This document shows, one piece after another, positions 33,366 through 40,764 of a stretch of DNA of 64,000 nt. The position numbers and the translations under genes are program-made. The notes under the pieces were generated by a model. The model was not told where the DNA came from. It saw only the letters and a list, made by a program, of their open reading frames with translations, and ran no database searches. The DNA comes from Amycolatopsis echigonensis. GTDB taxonomy: Bacteria > Actinomycetota > Actinomycetes > Mycobacteriales > Pseudonocardiaceae. How positions within the stretch are numbered: position 1 is the stretch's first letter; every line of letters starts with the position of its first letter. The stretch covers positions 16,337-80,336 of the forward strand of contig NZ_JACJHR010000039.1 of NCBI RefSeq assembly GCF_014174495.1, given 5' to 3'.

Positions 33366-34244
33366 ATGTCCGCAGTGTCCGACCGGGTGCTGACCCAGCC
33401 CGCGCTCGCCGAACTGGCGAACGTCCCGGCGACGAGCGTCTGGGTGCGGTCCGGTTCCGTCCGGCTGCACGTCCTCGACTACGGCCCGGCCGACGGCGTC
33501 CCGCTCGTGGTCCTGCCCGGGATCACCAGCCCGGCGATCACCATGGACTTCGTCGCCCGCGAGCTGACCGACCTGGTCCGCCCGCTGGTGCTCGACATCC
33601 GCGGCCGCGGCCTGTCCGACGACGCGCCCGGCGCCGGGCCGTTGCACGGCTACGACCTCGATGCCTACGCCTCGGATGTCGACGCCGTCATCGACCAGCT
33701 GCAGCTGTCCGATCCGGTGCTGCTCGGCCACTCGATGGGTGCGCGGATCGCCGCGAAGGCCGCGAGTTCCGCGCACGGCACGATCCTGGCGGACCCGCCG
33801 ATGAGCCACGCGGACCGGCCGTATCCGACCACTTTGGACACTTTCGCCGCGCAGCTGGACCAAGCCCGGCGCGGTAGCGACGCGGACGAGGTCGCCGCCT
33901 CCTGGCCCCGGTGGCCGCGCCGGGAACAGGAACTGCGCGCCGGCTGGCTCGCGTCGTGCTCCCGGACCGCGATCGCCGCGACGCACGCCGGGTTCGAGTC
34001 CGAGGAATTCCTTCCCCTGTGGGAGAAACTGACCGGACCGGCGGTCCTGCTGTTCGGAAAGGACAGTCCCGTGGTGACGCCGGAGGACGTCGCCGCGCTG
34101 GCTGAAGCCAACCCCGCGCATCCGCTCGTGGGCATCGAGAACGCCGGGCACATGATCTTCTGGGACGAGCCGGAGCCCGCCCTGCAGGCGCTGCGGTCGG
34201 CGTTGCAAGACCTGCTCGCCGCGCGCTCACCCGCCGTGCCGTGA
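33366..34244 (+). CDS. nicD: Alpha/beta hydrolase, predicted N-formylmaleamate deformylase
   Basis: A 292-residue serine hydrolase predicted to remove formate from N-formylmaleamate. The oxyanion region is LVVLPGITSPAITMDF, then VLDIRGRGLSDDAP; the nucleophile Ser is in VLLGHSMGARIAAK (about 125), the acid near VLLFGKDSPVVTPED and the His in IENAGHMIFWDEP (about 263). GGAAGGAG precedes ATG 33366. It is the last gene of the first transcription unit; a 23-bp hairpin overlaps its stop. Confidence 0.8.
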   Translation: MSAVSDRVLTQPALAELANVPATSVWVRSGSVRLHVLDYGPADGVPLVVLPGITSPAITMDFVARELTDLVRPLVLDIRGRGLSDDAPGAGPLHGYDLDAYASDVDAVIDQLQLSDPVLLGHSMGARIAAKAASSAHGTILADPPMSHADRPYPTTLDTFAAQLDQARRGSDADEVAASWPRWPRREQELRAGWLASCSRTAIAATHAGFESEEFLPLWEKLTGPAVLLFGKDSPVVTPEDVAALAEANPAHPLVGIENAGHMIFWDEPEPALQALRSALQDLLAARSPAVP

Positions 34245-34288
34245 AGGACTCCTTGAGGGAATCTGATTCCCTCAAGGAGTCCTTCACG
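34240..34288. terminator. 23-bp hairpin, second member of the ACTCCTTG family
   Basis: Arms 34240-34262 and 34266-34288 pair perfectly around the 3-base loop CTG; the core is AAGGACTCCTTGAGGGAAT. It overlaps the end of nicD and separates it from nicX. Nearly the same stem occurs at 18470-18508. Confidence 0.8.
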
Positions 34289-34311
34289 GACCGTCGGCAC
34301 ATTACGCGTAC

Positions 34312-34334
34312 TCGGATAATCCGTATTCGGACAA
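34312..34334 (+). promoter_or_regulatory. Operator 2 of the nicotinate genes
   Basis: Same three-arm element as at 25469-25491 (CGGATAATCCG, then TATT, then CGGAC), 14 bases before the nicX start and just upstream of its AAGGAGG ribosome site. It implies that nicX-nicE are transcribed separately but controlled together with the first operon. Confidence 0.65.
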
Positions 34335-34348
34335 TAAAGGAGGTCGCC

Positions 34349-35395
34349 ATGGACCAGAACCTGTTCAACGACATCTGCTTGCGCCAGCTGACTTTTTCGG
34401 GCGTGCACGAGGGGGAGACGGTCGTCGTGCTGACGCGCGGCGCCGAGCGCGCGGAGTACGCGGATGCCTTCCTCTGGGCCGCCCAGCAGCTCGGTGCCGC
34501 GACCTACCACATGCGGCTGCCGTCGCCGGCGAGCGCGTCCGGCGCGTGGGCGGTCGGGGATTCCGGCCTTGACCAGCTGCCGCTCGCCGTCGAGGCGCTG
34601 AAGGCCGCGGACATGGTCGTGGACTGCACGTTCCTGCTGTTCAGCGAGGAGCAGTTCGCGATCCAGGCCGCCGGCACCCGGATCCTGACCGCCGTCGAAC
34701 CGCCCGAGCTGCTGGCCCGGCTGATGCCGACGAAGGAACTGCGCGAGCGCGTCGAGATCGGCGCGGAACTGCTGGCCAAGGCCAAGACCATGCGGATCAC
34801 CAGCCCGCACGGGACGGACGTGACCTACCAGCTGGGCGTGTACCCGACGATGAGCGAGTACGGCTACACCGACCAGCCGGGCCGCTGGGACCACTGGCCG
34901 GCGGCGTTCGTGTTCACCGGCGGTTCCGACGACGGCGTGGACGGCAAGATCGTGCTCGCGCCCGGCGACGTGCTGCTGCCGTTCAACACCTATGTCCAGA
35001 CGCCGGTCGAGCTGACCATCGAAAAGGGCTTCATCCAGGACATCCGCGGCGGCGCGGGCTCGTCCGGCCTCGACGCCGACCTGCTGCGCAGCTACATCGA
35101 GTCCTTCCACGACCCGCGTGGCTACGGCATGTCGCACGTCGGCTGGGGCCTCGACGAGCGGGCGCACTGGCACGGCCTGACCCAGTTCCCCGGCGGCATG
35201 GGCATGGAACTGCGGAGCTTCTACGGCAATGTCATGTTCTCGATCGGCCCGAACAACGAACTCGGCGGCCCGAACGACACGGCCTGCCACTTCGACATCC
35301 CGATGCGCGGCAACAGCCTGTACCTCGACGACGAGCTGATCGTCGACGCGGGCGAGCTGACCGTGAAGGACATGCGCCCGGCGGCGAAGCGATGA
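34349..35395 (+). CDS. nicX: 2,5-dihydroxypyridine 5,6-dioxygenase
   Basis: A 348-residue extradiol-like Fe(II) dioxygenase predicted to open 2,5-dihydroxypyridine to N-formylmaleamate. It resembles the M29-aminopeptidase-like fold of NicX, with candidate iron ligands in GYGMSHVGWGLDERAHW (about 252-268) and NDTACHFDIPMRGNSLYLD (about 309-327). AAGGAGG precedes ATG 34349. NicX-type enzymes are specific to pyridine catabolism, so this gene anchors the pathway call. The maleate isomerase gene starts within its stop codon (ATGA). Confidence 0.87.
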   Translation: MDQNLFNDICLRQLTFSGVHEGETVVVLTRGAERAEYADAFLWAAQQLGAATYHMRLPSPASASGAWAVGDSGLDQLPLAVEALKAADMVVDCTFLLFSEEQFAIQAAGTRILTAVEPPELLARLMPTKELRERVEIGAELLAKAKTMRITSPHGTDVTYQLGVYPTMSEYGYTDQPGRWDHWPAAFVFTGGSDDGVDGKIVLAPGDVLLPFNTYVQTPVELTIEKGFIQDIRGGAGSSGLDADLLRSYIESFHDPRGYGMSHVGWGLDERAHWHGLTQFPGGMGMELRSFYGNVMFSIGPNNELGGPNDTACHFDIPMRGNSLYLDDELIVDAGELTVKDMRPAAKR

Positions 35396-36162
35396 CCGAC
35401 CACCACATCGGGATGATCGTCCCGAGCTCCAACCTGACCATGGAAACCGAGCTGCCGCGGATGCTGCGTGCCCGCGAGGAGCGGTACCCGGAGGACCGGT
35501 TCGTCTTCCACTCCGCCCGCGCGCGCATGCAGCACGTGACACCGGAGCAGTTGCGCGCGATGAACGCCCAGGCGGAACGCGCGGCGACGGAACTGGCCGA
35601 CGCGCGGCCGGGCGTCGTGGCGACCGCGTGTCTGGTCGCGATCATGGCCCAGGGACCGGGTTATCACTGCACCGCCGAGGAGTCGATCAGGTCGGCGTTG
35701 CGCGCGGAGGGCTCGGATGCGCCGGTGGTTTCGTCCGCGGGCGCGCTGTTGTCCGGGATCGCCGCGCTGGAGGCGAAGCGGGTCGCGATCGTGACGCCGT
35801 ATATGAAGCCGTTGACCCAGGCGGTCGTCGAGTACCTGGAGGACGCGGGCGTCGAGGTGGTCGACTCGCTCTCGCTGGAGGTGCCGGACAACCTGGCGGT
35901 GGCGCGGCTCGACCCGGCGGATCTGCTTGAGCACTACCGGAAACTGGACCTGTCGCGGGCGGACGCGCTGGTGCTGTCGGCGTGCGTGCAGATGCCGTCG
36001 CTGCCGTCGATCCAGCCGGTGCAGGACGCGGTGGGCATCCCGGTGCTGTCGGCGGCCACGGCCACGACGTTCCGGATCCTCGGCGAGCTCGGTCTCAAGC
36101 CGGAGGTGCCGGGGGCGGGGCATTTGCTGAGCGGGAAGGTGTCGGCGGCGAAGGCTGCCTAG
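35392..36162 (+). CDS. nicE: Maleate cis-trans isomerase (Asp/Glu racemase family)
   Basis: A 256-residue cofactor-free isomerase turning maleate into fumarate, the last step before the TCA cycle. Catalytic cysteines lie in GVVATACLVAIMAQG (about 83) and DALVLSACVQMPSLPS (about 201); the N-terminal GMIVPSSNLTMETELPRML matches the substrate-binding loop of maleate isomerases. It is coupled to nicX by ATGA and followed by a convergent-gene terminator. Confidence 0.88.
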   Translation: MTDHHIGMIVPSSNLTMETELPRMLRAREERYPEDRFVFHSARARMQHVTPEQLRAMNAQAERAATELADARPGVVATACLVAIMAQGPGYHCTAEESIRSALRAEGSDAPVVSSAGALLSGIAALEAKRVAIVTPYMKPLTQAVVEYLEDAGVEVVDSLSLEVPDNLAVARLDPADLLEHYRKLDLSRADALVLSACVQMPSLPSIQPVQDAVGIPVLSAATATTFRILGELGLKPEVPGAGHLLSGKVSAAKAA

Positions 36163-36166
36163 CGCG

Positions 36167-36202
36167 GAATCCCGAGGCCAGGCTGGTCTGTCCTCGGGAT
36201 TC
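36167..36202. terminator. Terminator between nicE and the flavin oxidoreductase
   Basis: GAATCCCGAGG (36167-36177) pairs with CCTCGGGATTC (36192-36202), an 11-bp stem with a 14-base loop between convergent genes. Confidence 0.65.
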
Positions 36203-36207
36203 GCCGG

Positions 36208-37068
36208 TTACCGACGGCGGGCGGCCACCCGTTCGCGGACCCGCGGCGCGACCTCCCGGGCGAACAGCCGGATGGCGTCGGCGGAGTCCGCGGACAGGAG
36301 AAACGCGCTCATCCCGTGCGTGAGCGCGAGTTCGGCGAGCTGGTCCGCCCATTCGCCGGTGCTGCCGGACGGAATCCCCGGCAGGTTGTACAGCCGCCGG
36401 ATCTCGGCGGGGGACCGGCCCGCCTTCCGGGCCGCTTCGTCGATGAGCGCGTTCGCGGCGGGCAGGCGCTCCGGCGGGACGCGGGTCATGCTCGGCAGCC
36501 AGCCGTCCGCGGACCGGCCGATCAGGCGCAGCGTCCGCGGGCCGAGCGCGCCGAGCCAGAGCTCCATCCGGTGTGCGGGGAACGGGCCCGGCGGAGCGCC
36601 GGCGAGCCGGTGATGCGAGCCGGACACGCTGGCCGGCGGCCCGGGTGTCCACAGTGCACGGACGACTTCGATTGCTTCCGTGAGCGCGTCGAAGGCTTCG
36701 CCGGGGGTGTACCGCGGACCGCCTTGGGCGGCGATGTCGCCCCAGTACGCGCCCGCGCCGAGGGCGAGTTCGGCGCGGCCGCCGCTGAGCAGGTCGAGAC
36801 TCGCCGCCGAGCGCGCGAGCACCGCGGGCGGGCGCAGGGGCAGGTTGGCGACGTTGGGGAACACGCGCACCCGCTCGGTGCGCGCCGCGAGGACGCTCAG
36901 CACGGTCCACGCGTCGAGCAGATCCGGCCGGTACGGACGGTCCGGCACGCTGAGCAGCTCGAGCCCGGCGGTGTCGGCGGCTTCGGCGAGCGCGGTCGCC
37001 GCGCCGGGGTCGGCGGCTTCCGGCAGGAGGACGACGCCGAACTGGAGGTCGTGGCCGTAGTCAGGCAT
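36208..37068 (-). CDS. Luciferase-like (LLM-class) flavin-dependent oxidoreductase
   Basis: A 286-residue TIM-barrel enzyme using FMN or F420. Family segments are HDLQFGVVLLPEAADPGAAT, FPNVANLPLRPPAVLARSAAS, LSGGRAELALGAGAYWGD (about 103-120) and ELWLGALGPRTLRLIGRSADG. It is shorter than typical 330-residue members. It diverges from a MarR gene across 75 bases with repeated ACGACAT elements, which suggests control by that regulator. Substrate unknown; no direct link to nicotinate. Confidence 0.83.
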   Translation of the reverse strand: MPDYGHDLQFGVVLLPEAADPGAATALAEAADTAGLELLSVPDRPYRPDLLDAWTVLSVLAARTERVRVFPNVANLPLRPPAVLARSAASLDLLSGGRAELALGAGAYWGDIAAQGGPRYTPGEAFDALTEAIEVVRALWTPGPPASVSGSHHRLAGAPPGPFPAHRMELWLGALGPRTLRLIGRSADGWLPSMTRVPPERLPAANALIDEAARKAGRSPAEIRRLYNLPGIPSGSTGEWADQLAELALTHGMSAFLLSADSADAIRLFAREVAPRVRERVAARRR

Positions 37069-37085
37069 GCGTCGCCGGAAATCGT

Positions 37086-37119
37086 GTCATGACGACATGA
37101 TTACCTAACGACATTAGTT
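37086..37119. promoter_or_regulatory. Direct repeats in the LLM-marR intergenic region
   Basis: ACGACATGATTA (37092-37103) and ACGACATTAGTT (37108-37119) are related repeats 16 bases apart; the palindrome GTCATGAC (37086-37093) overlaps the first. Candidate MarR operator. Confidence 0.4.
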
Positions 37120-37143
37120 CTGTCCAGCGGCTAGGATCCGGGC

Positions 37144-37611
37144 ATGGACGAACTGCGCCCGCCGACCCTGCTCGCGCTGCCCTCGTACCTGGCCGGGCAC
37201 GTCGCGCGGATCGGACGCCGGGAGCTCGTCAGCGCGCTCGAGGCGCACGACCTCCGGCTGCCGCATTTCGCCGTGCTGGCCGGTCTTTCCGACTTCGGGC
37301 CGCTGGCGCAGCACGCGCTCGCCGACCGGCTTGGGCTCAACCGCAGCCACCTCGTGGGCTACCTGGACGAACTGGAGCGCCGGGAGCTCGTCGGCCGCGA
37401 ACGCGACCCGGACGACCGGCGGCGCCAGCGCGTCACGCTCACCGAGGCCGGGAAGACGCTGACGCGGGAGCTGAAAGCCGAGGCCAGCCGTTCGCAGGAC
37501 GCGTTCCTTGCCGAACTGTCCGCCCGAGAACGCGAAACGCTGATTTCCCTGCTGCGGCGGGTGGTGGTCGCGGACGACCGGGCGCGGTCCGGGGCCGGGC
37601 CGGGAGAGTAG
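37144..37611 (+). CDS. MarR-family regulator
   Basis: A 155-residue winged-helix regulator. The HTH runs through LPHFAVLAGLSDFGPLAQ, ALADRLGLNRSHLVGYLDEL and ERRELVGRERDPDDRRRQ, with the DDRR wing at about residue 87. ATG 37144 is close to a short GGCTAGGA ribosome-like site. It is divergent from the LLM oxidoreductase, its likely target. Confidence 0.87.
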   Translation: MDELRPPTLLALPSYLAGHVARIGRRELVSALEAHDLRLPHFAVLAGLSDFGPLAQHALADRLGLNRSHLVGYLDELERRELVGRERDPDDRRRQRVTLTEAGKTLTRELKAEASRSQDAFLAELSARERETLISLLRRVVVADDRARSGAGPGE

Positions 37612-37625
37612 TTCCGTTTCGGGTG

Positions 37626-37649
37626 GTTGCCGTGCGGCGCAACGGGTAA
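37626..37649 (+). promoter_or_regulatory. sigmaB-type promoter of the hemerythrin operon
   Basis: GTTG (37626-37629), 14 bases, GGGTAA (37644-37649), 31 bases before ATG 37681. Confidence 0.45.
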
Positions 37650-37680
37650 CCGGAGGTTTCCCGACACCCGAGGAGGCAGC

Positions 37681-38241
37681 ATGGCCGCACCCACCCGAAC
37701 CGATCTGATCACCGTGATCACCGACGACCACCGCGACGTCGAGCGGGTGTTCGCCGAACTCGAGAGGGAACCCGAGGCGGGCAACCGGAAAGACGTGGTC
37801 GACCACGTGATCGCCGAGCTGGTCCGGCATTCCGTCGCCGAAGAGCAGCACATGTACCCGGCCGCGCGCAAGCACCTCGACGGCGGCGACCAGATCGCCG
37901 ACCACGAGATCGAGGAGCACGCCGAGGCCGAGAAGGTGATGAAGCAGCTCGAGCGCAAGAACCCCGGGGAACCGGAGTACGAGGAGCTGCTCGGCAAGCT
38001 CATCGCCGACGTCCGGCACCACATCAAGGACGAGGAGAACGACCTGCTGCCGCGGCTGCGGGAGGCGTGTTCGGCCGAGGAGCTGGACAAGCTGGGCGAG
38101 CAGGTGCTGGCGGCGAAGAAGATCGCGCCGACCCGGCCGCATCCGGCCGCGCCGAGCAAGCCGCCGGCGAATTTGATCCTCGCGCCGGGAGCGGCGTTCG
38201 TCGACAAGATCCGCGACGCGCTGAGCGGGCGGAAGAGCTGA
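37681..38241 (+). CDS. Hemerythrin-domain protein
   Basis: A 186-residue four-helix di-iron protein. Ligand candidates in order are His in ITDDHRDVERVFAEL, His and Glu in ELVRHSVAEEQHMYPAARK, His in IADHEIEEHAEAEKVMKQL and His/Asp/Glu in VRHHIKDEENDLLPRL. Such proteins sense or bind O2, NO or peroxide; in actinomycetes they are often stress genes. ATG 37681 follows GAGGAGG. It is 20 bases from the ATP-grasp gene and probably leads a three-gene operon to 39792. Confidence 0.88.
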   Translation: MAAPTRTDLITVITDDHRDVERVFAELEREPEAGNRKDVVDHVIAELVRHSVAEEQHMYPAARKHLDGGDQIADHEIEEHAEAEKVMKQLERKNPGEPEYEELLGKLIADVRHHIKDEENDLLPRLREACSAEELDKLGEQVLAAKKIAPTRPHPAAPSKPPANLILAPGAAFVDKIRDALSGRKS

Positions 38242-38261
38242 CCGGACGGAAGAGCGAAACG

Positions 38262-39533
38262 ATGACAGACGACGTGTTCGTGCTCGGTCTTGACGAGGAG
38301 AACGAGCGCATCCTGAGAAGACTCCCGTCCGCGGCCGGGCTGCGGTTCCGCCCGTTGCTCAGCCCGGACGAGCTGCAGCACGGCGAGATCGACTTCCCGG
38401 ACCTGATGGATAAGGCCCGCCAGCAGCTGGACGATTTCGACGGCGAGCCCGCCGCGATCGTGACCTATTGGGATTTCCCGGCCGCCAGCATGGCCCCGCT
38501 GCTGTGCGAGGAGCACGGCCTCCCGCACGTGCCGCTCCCGGCGGTGCTCAAATGCGAGCACAAGTACTGGAGCAGGCTCGAACAGCGGAAGGTGATCGAC
38601 GAACTGCCGCCGTTCGGCATCGTCGACCTGGACGGGGACCCGCAGCCGCCGCCGGGGGTGGACTTCCCGATGTGGCTGAAACCGGTCAAGGGATTCTCGT
38701 CGGAACTGGCGTTTCACGTGCGGGACAAGCAGGGCTTCGCGGACGCCGTCGAGGAACTGCGGGAGGGCGTCGGACGGGTCGGGGACCCGTTCGAGGACGT
38801 GTTGCGCCAGGTCGATCTGCCGCGTGAGATCGCCGAGGTGGGCGGGGCCGCGTGCCTGGCCGAATCCGAACTGCGCGGGGTCCAGGCGGCGGTCGAGGGG
38901 TACGTCTGGAAGGGCGAGGTGCACGTCTACGCCGCGCTGGATTCGCTCGATTTCCCCGGCCGGTCTTCGTTTCTGCGGCACCAATACCCGTCGCAGCTGC
39001 CGGACGAGACCGTCCGGCGGATGGCCGACATCGCCGAACGCGTGATGCGCCAGGTCGGTTTCGAGAACGGCACGTTCAGCATCGAGTTCTTCTGCGACCT
39101 GCAGTCCGGGCAGGTGTGCCTGCTGGAGATCAACCCGAGGCATTCGCAGTCGCACGCGGAGCTGTTCGAGCTGGTCGACGGCGTGGCCAACCACGAGATC
39201 ATGGTCCGGCTCGGGCTCGGGCTGGAACCGCGCTTCCCGCGCGGCCGAGGGCAGTACCGCATCGCCGGCCGCTGTTACGTGCGCCGCTTCGACGGCGACG
39301 CGGTGGTGACCCGGATTCCGACCGAGGCGGAGATCTCCGCGCTGTGCGAGGAACTCGGCGGCACGACGGTCTCGATCACGCCGGAGGAAGGCCAGCGGCT
39401 GTCCGACCTGCCTGAGCAGGACAGCTACTCCTTCGAACTGGCGGAGCTGATCATCGGCGCGGACACCGAGGACGACCTCGAGGCGAAGTACCGGACGTGC
39501 ACGGAACGGCTGCGCTTCGAGTTCGAGGACTGA
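38262..39533 (+). CDS. ATP-grasp family ligase
   Basis: A 423-residue ATP-grasp enzyme. Recognisable are LKCEHKYWSRLEQRKVIDEL (lysine-containing hinge, about 99-118), FPMWLKPVKGFSSELAFHV (ATP-binding strand and small loop), QAAVEGYVWKGEVHVYAALD, and the Mg-binding GTFSIEFFCD with VCLLEINPRHSQSH (about 285-299). It would join a carboxylate to an amine or thiol with ATP. The substrate is not predictable. ATG 38262 follows GGAAGAG; it is linked to the hemerythrin and DUF2188-like genes by short gaps. Confidence 0.82.
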   Translation: MTDDVFVLGLDEENERILRRLPSAAGLRFRPLLSPDELQHGEIDFPDLMDKARQQLDDFDGEPAAIVTYWDFPAASMAPLLCEEHGLPHVPLPAVLKCEHKYWSRLEQRKVIDELPPFGIVDLDGDPQPPPGVDFPMWLKPVKGFSSELAFHVRDKQGFADAVEELREGVGRVGDPFEDVLRQVDLPREIAEVGGAACLAESELRGVQAAVEGYVWKGEVHVYAALDSLDFPGRSSFLRHQYPSQLPDETVRRMADIAERVMRQVGFENGTFSIEFFCDLQSGQVCLLEINPRHSQSHAELFELVDGVANHEIMVRLGLGLEPRFPRGRGQYRIAGRCYVRRFDGDAVVTRIPTEAEISALCEELGGTTVSITPEEGQRLSDLPEQDSYSFELAELIIGADTEDDLEAKYRTCTERLRFEFED

Positions 39534-39555
39534 GTGCTGAAGGGGAGGAGCGAAG

Positions 39556-39792
39556 GTGGACGGCGACGTCGAGACGCTGTATGAGAACCAGTTGTGGAAG
39601 AACCGCGTGGAGGGGCATCAGCGCGCGGCGAACACGACGAAGTCCCGTGAGGAAGCGGTGAAAACGGGACGGCATATGGCGAAGGCTCGGCGATCTGTCC
39701 ACATTGTCCGGACCGAGGACGGGAAGGTGGCGAGCCGCGACGACTACCGGACGAGTCGTCGCGGCGTGCCGCTTCCCGTGGAGCCGGAGTGA
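39556..39792 (+). CDS. DUF2188-like small protein (paralogue of 17254)
   Basis: A 78-residue basic protein with the core QLWKNRVEGHQRAANTTKSR and GRHMAKARRSVHIVRTEDG, matching the protein at 17254 in the LWKN-R-EG and GR-MA-AR positions. The start is GTG 39556 after GGGGAGGAG. It lies 22 bases after the ATP-grasp gene. Function unknown; the repeated pairing with stress genes is the main clue. Confidence 0.72.
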   Translation: MDGDVETLYENQLWKNRVEGHQRAANTTKSREEAVKTGRHMAKARRSVHIVRTEDGKVASRDDYRTSRRGVPLPVEPE

Positions 39793-39801
39793 TCCCGGGG
39801 G

Positions 39802-40692
39802 TCAGCGGCGGAGGATGCGTTCGAGATGGTTGCGCGCCTGGCGGCCCTCGGGGATCTGCTGCATGAGCCAGTTGTGGAACATGCCGGGGTATTCGGCGTA
39901 GTCGACGTCGATCCCGGCGTCACGGGCGCGGGCGGCGAAGCGGCGGGCGTCCGGGAGGAGCACGTCGCGGGTGCCGATGAACAAGCTGAACGGCCCGAGT
40001 CCGGTCAGGTCCGCGTAGAGCGGGCTGATCCGCGGGTCGTGCGGATCCGTGCCCTCGGCGTACATCTTGCCCGCCTCCCGCAGCCCGGTGATGCCGAGCA
40101 TCGGGTCGTGTTCGTCCAGCACGACCGAAATCGGGTCCTCCAGCGTCACGTCCAGCCACGGGGACAGCAGAATCGTCTGTTTCGGCTGCGGCCGGCCCTC
40201 GTCCCGGAGCCGCTGCGCGACCGCCAGCGCGAGTGCGGCACCGGCGGAATCCCCGGACAGGACGGTGTTTTCCGCTGGCTCGGCGCCGAGGGTCTGCTCG
40301 AAGGCGGCCTGCACCATGGGGAGCGTTTCGACGTTGCTGTGCCGCGGGACGAGCGGATAGATCGGCAGCGTGACCGTGCAGCCGAGCCGGCGCACCAGAT
40401 CAGCGGCGAACTCCCAGTGGTGCGATTCGATTTCCTCGACGTAACCGCCGCCGTGCAGGTGGAAGACATGCAGTCCGGCCTTGGCGCGCGGCCGCACGGT
40501 CCAGCACGCGTACCCGTGCACCTCCCGGTGCTCGAGGTCGAAACGCTTGCGCAGCTTCCGCGGCGGCCGGGCTTGTGACGGCCGCTGGTGGCGGTGCAGG
40601 CGCTGGTGCAGCACGCGGGCGTCGTCGTAGAAGGCCTTCTGCCGCGTCGCGCGCAGGTAGGCCTGATACAGCTGGGCTTTCAGGCTGATCAT
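39802..40692 (-). CDS. HSL-type alpha/beta hydrolase (esterase)
   Basis: A 296-residue esterase of the hormone-sensitive-lipase group. The oxyanion motif is HLHGGGYVEEIES (about 78-90), the nucleophile Ser is in NTVLSGDSAGAALALAVAQ (about 150), the acid in GTRDVLLPDARR and the His in YPGMFHNWLMQQ. ATG 40692 lies only 9 bases from a sigmaB-type GGGTAT box and has no Shine-Dalgarno, so the mRNA is probably nearly leaderless. It is divergent from the CocE-type hydrolase. Confidence 0.85.
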   Translation of the reverse strand: MISLKAQLYQAYLRATRQKAFYDDARVLHQRLHRHQRPSQARPPRKLRKRFDLEHREVHGYACWTVRPRAKAGLHVFHLHGGGYVEEIESHHWEFAADLVRRLGCTVTLPIYPLVPRHSNVETLPMVQAAFEQTLGAEPAENTVLSGDSAGAALALAVAQRLRDEGRPQPKQTILLSPWLDVTLEDPISVVLDEHDPMLGITGLREAGKMYAEGTDPHDPRISPLYADLTGLGPFSLFIGTRDVLLPDARRFAARARDAGIDVDYAEYPGMFHNWLMQQIPEGRQARNHLERILRR

Positions 40693-40701
40693 GCCGGACG
40701 G

Positions 40702-40727
40702 ATACCCGATTTCCCGCCGCGGGCAAC
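40702..40727 (-). promoter_or_regulatory. sigmaB-type promoter of the HSL esterase
   Basis: Minus strand GTTG (40727-40724), 16 bases, GGGTAT (40707-40702), 9 bases to ATG 40692. Confidence 0.5.
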
Positions 40728-40730
40728 ACC

Positions 40731-40755
40731 GTTTCGCGCGCGCCGGGCCGGGTAC
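40731..40755 (+). promoter_or_regulatory. sigmaB-type promoter of the CocE-type hydrolase
   Basis: GTTT (40731-40734), 15 bases, GGGTAC (40750-40755), 9 bases to ATG 40765. A perfect match, back to back with the promoter at 40702-40727. Confidence 0.65.
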
Positions 40756-40764
40756 CCGGCAGAC

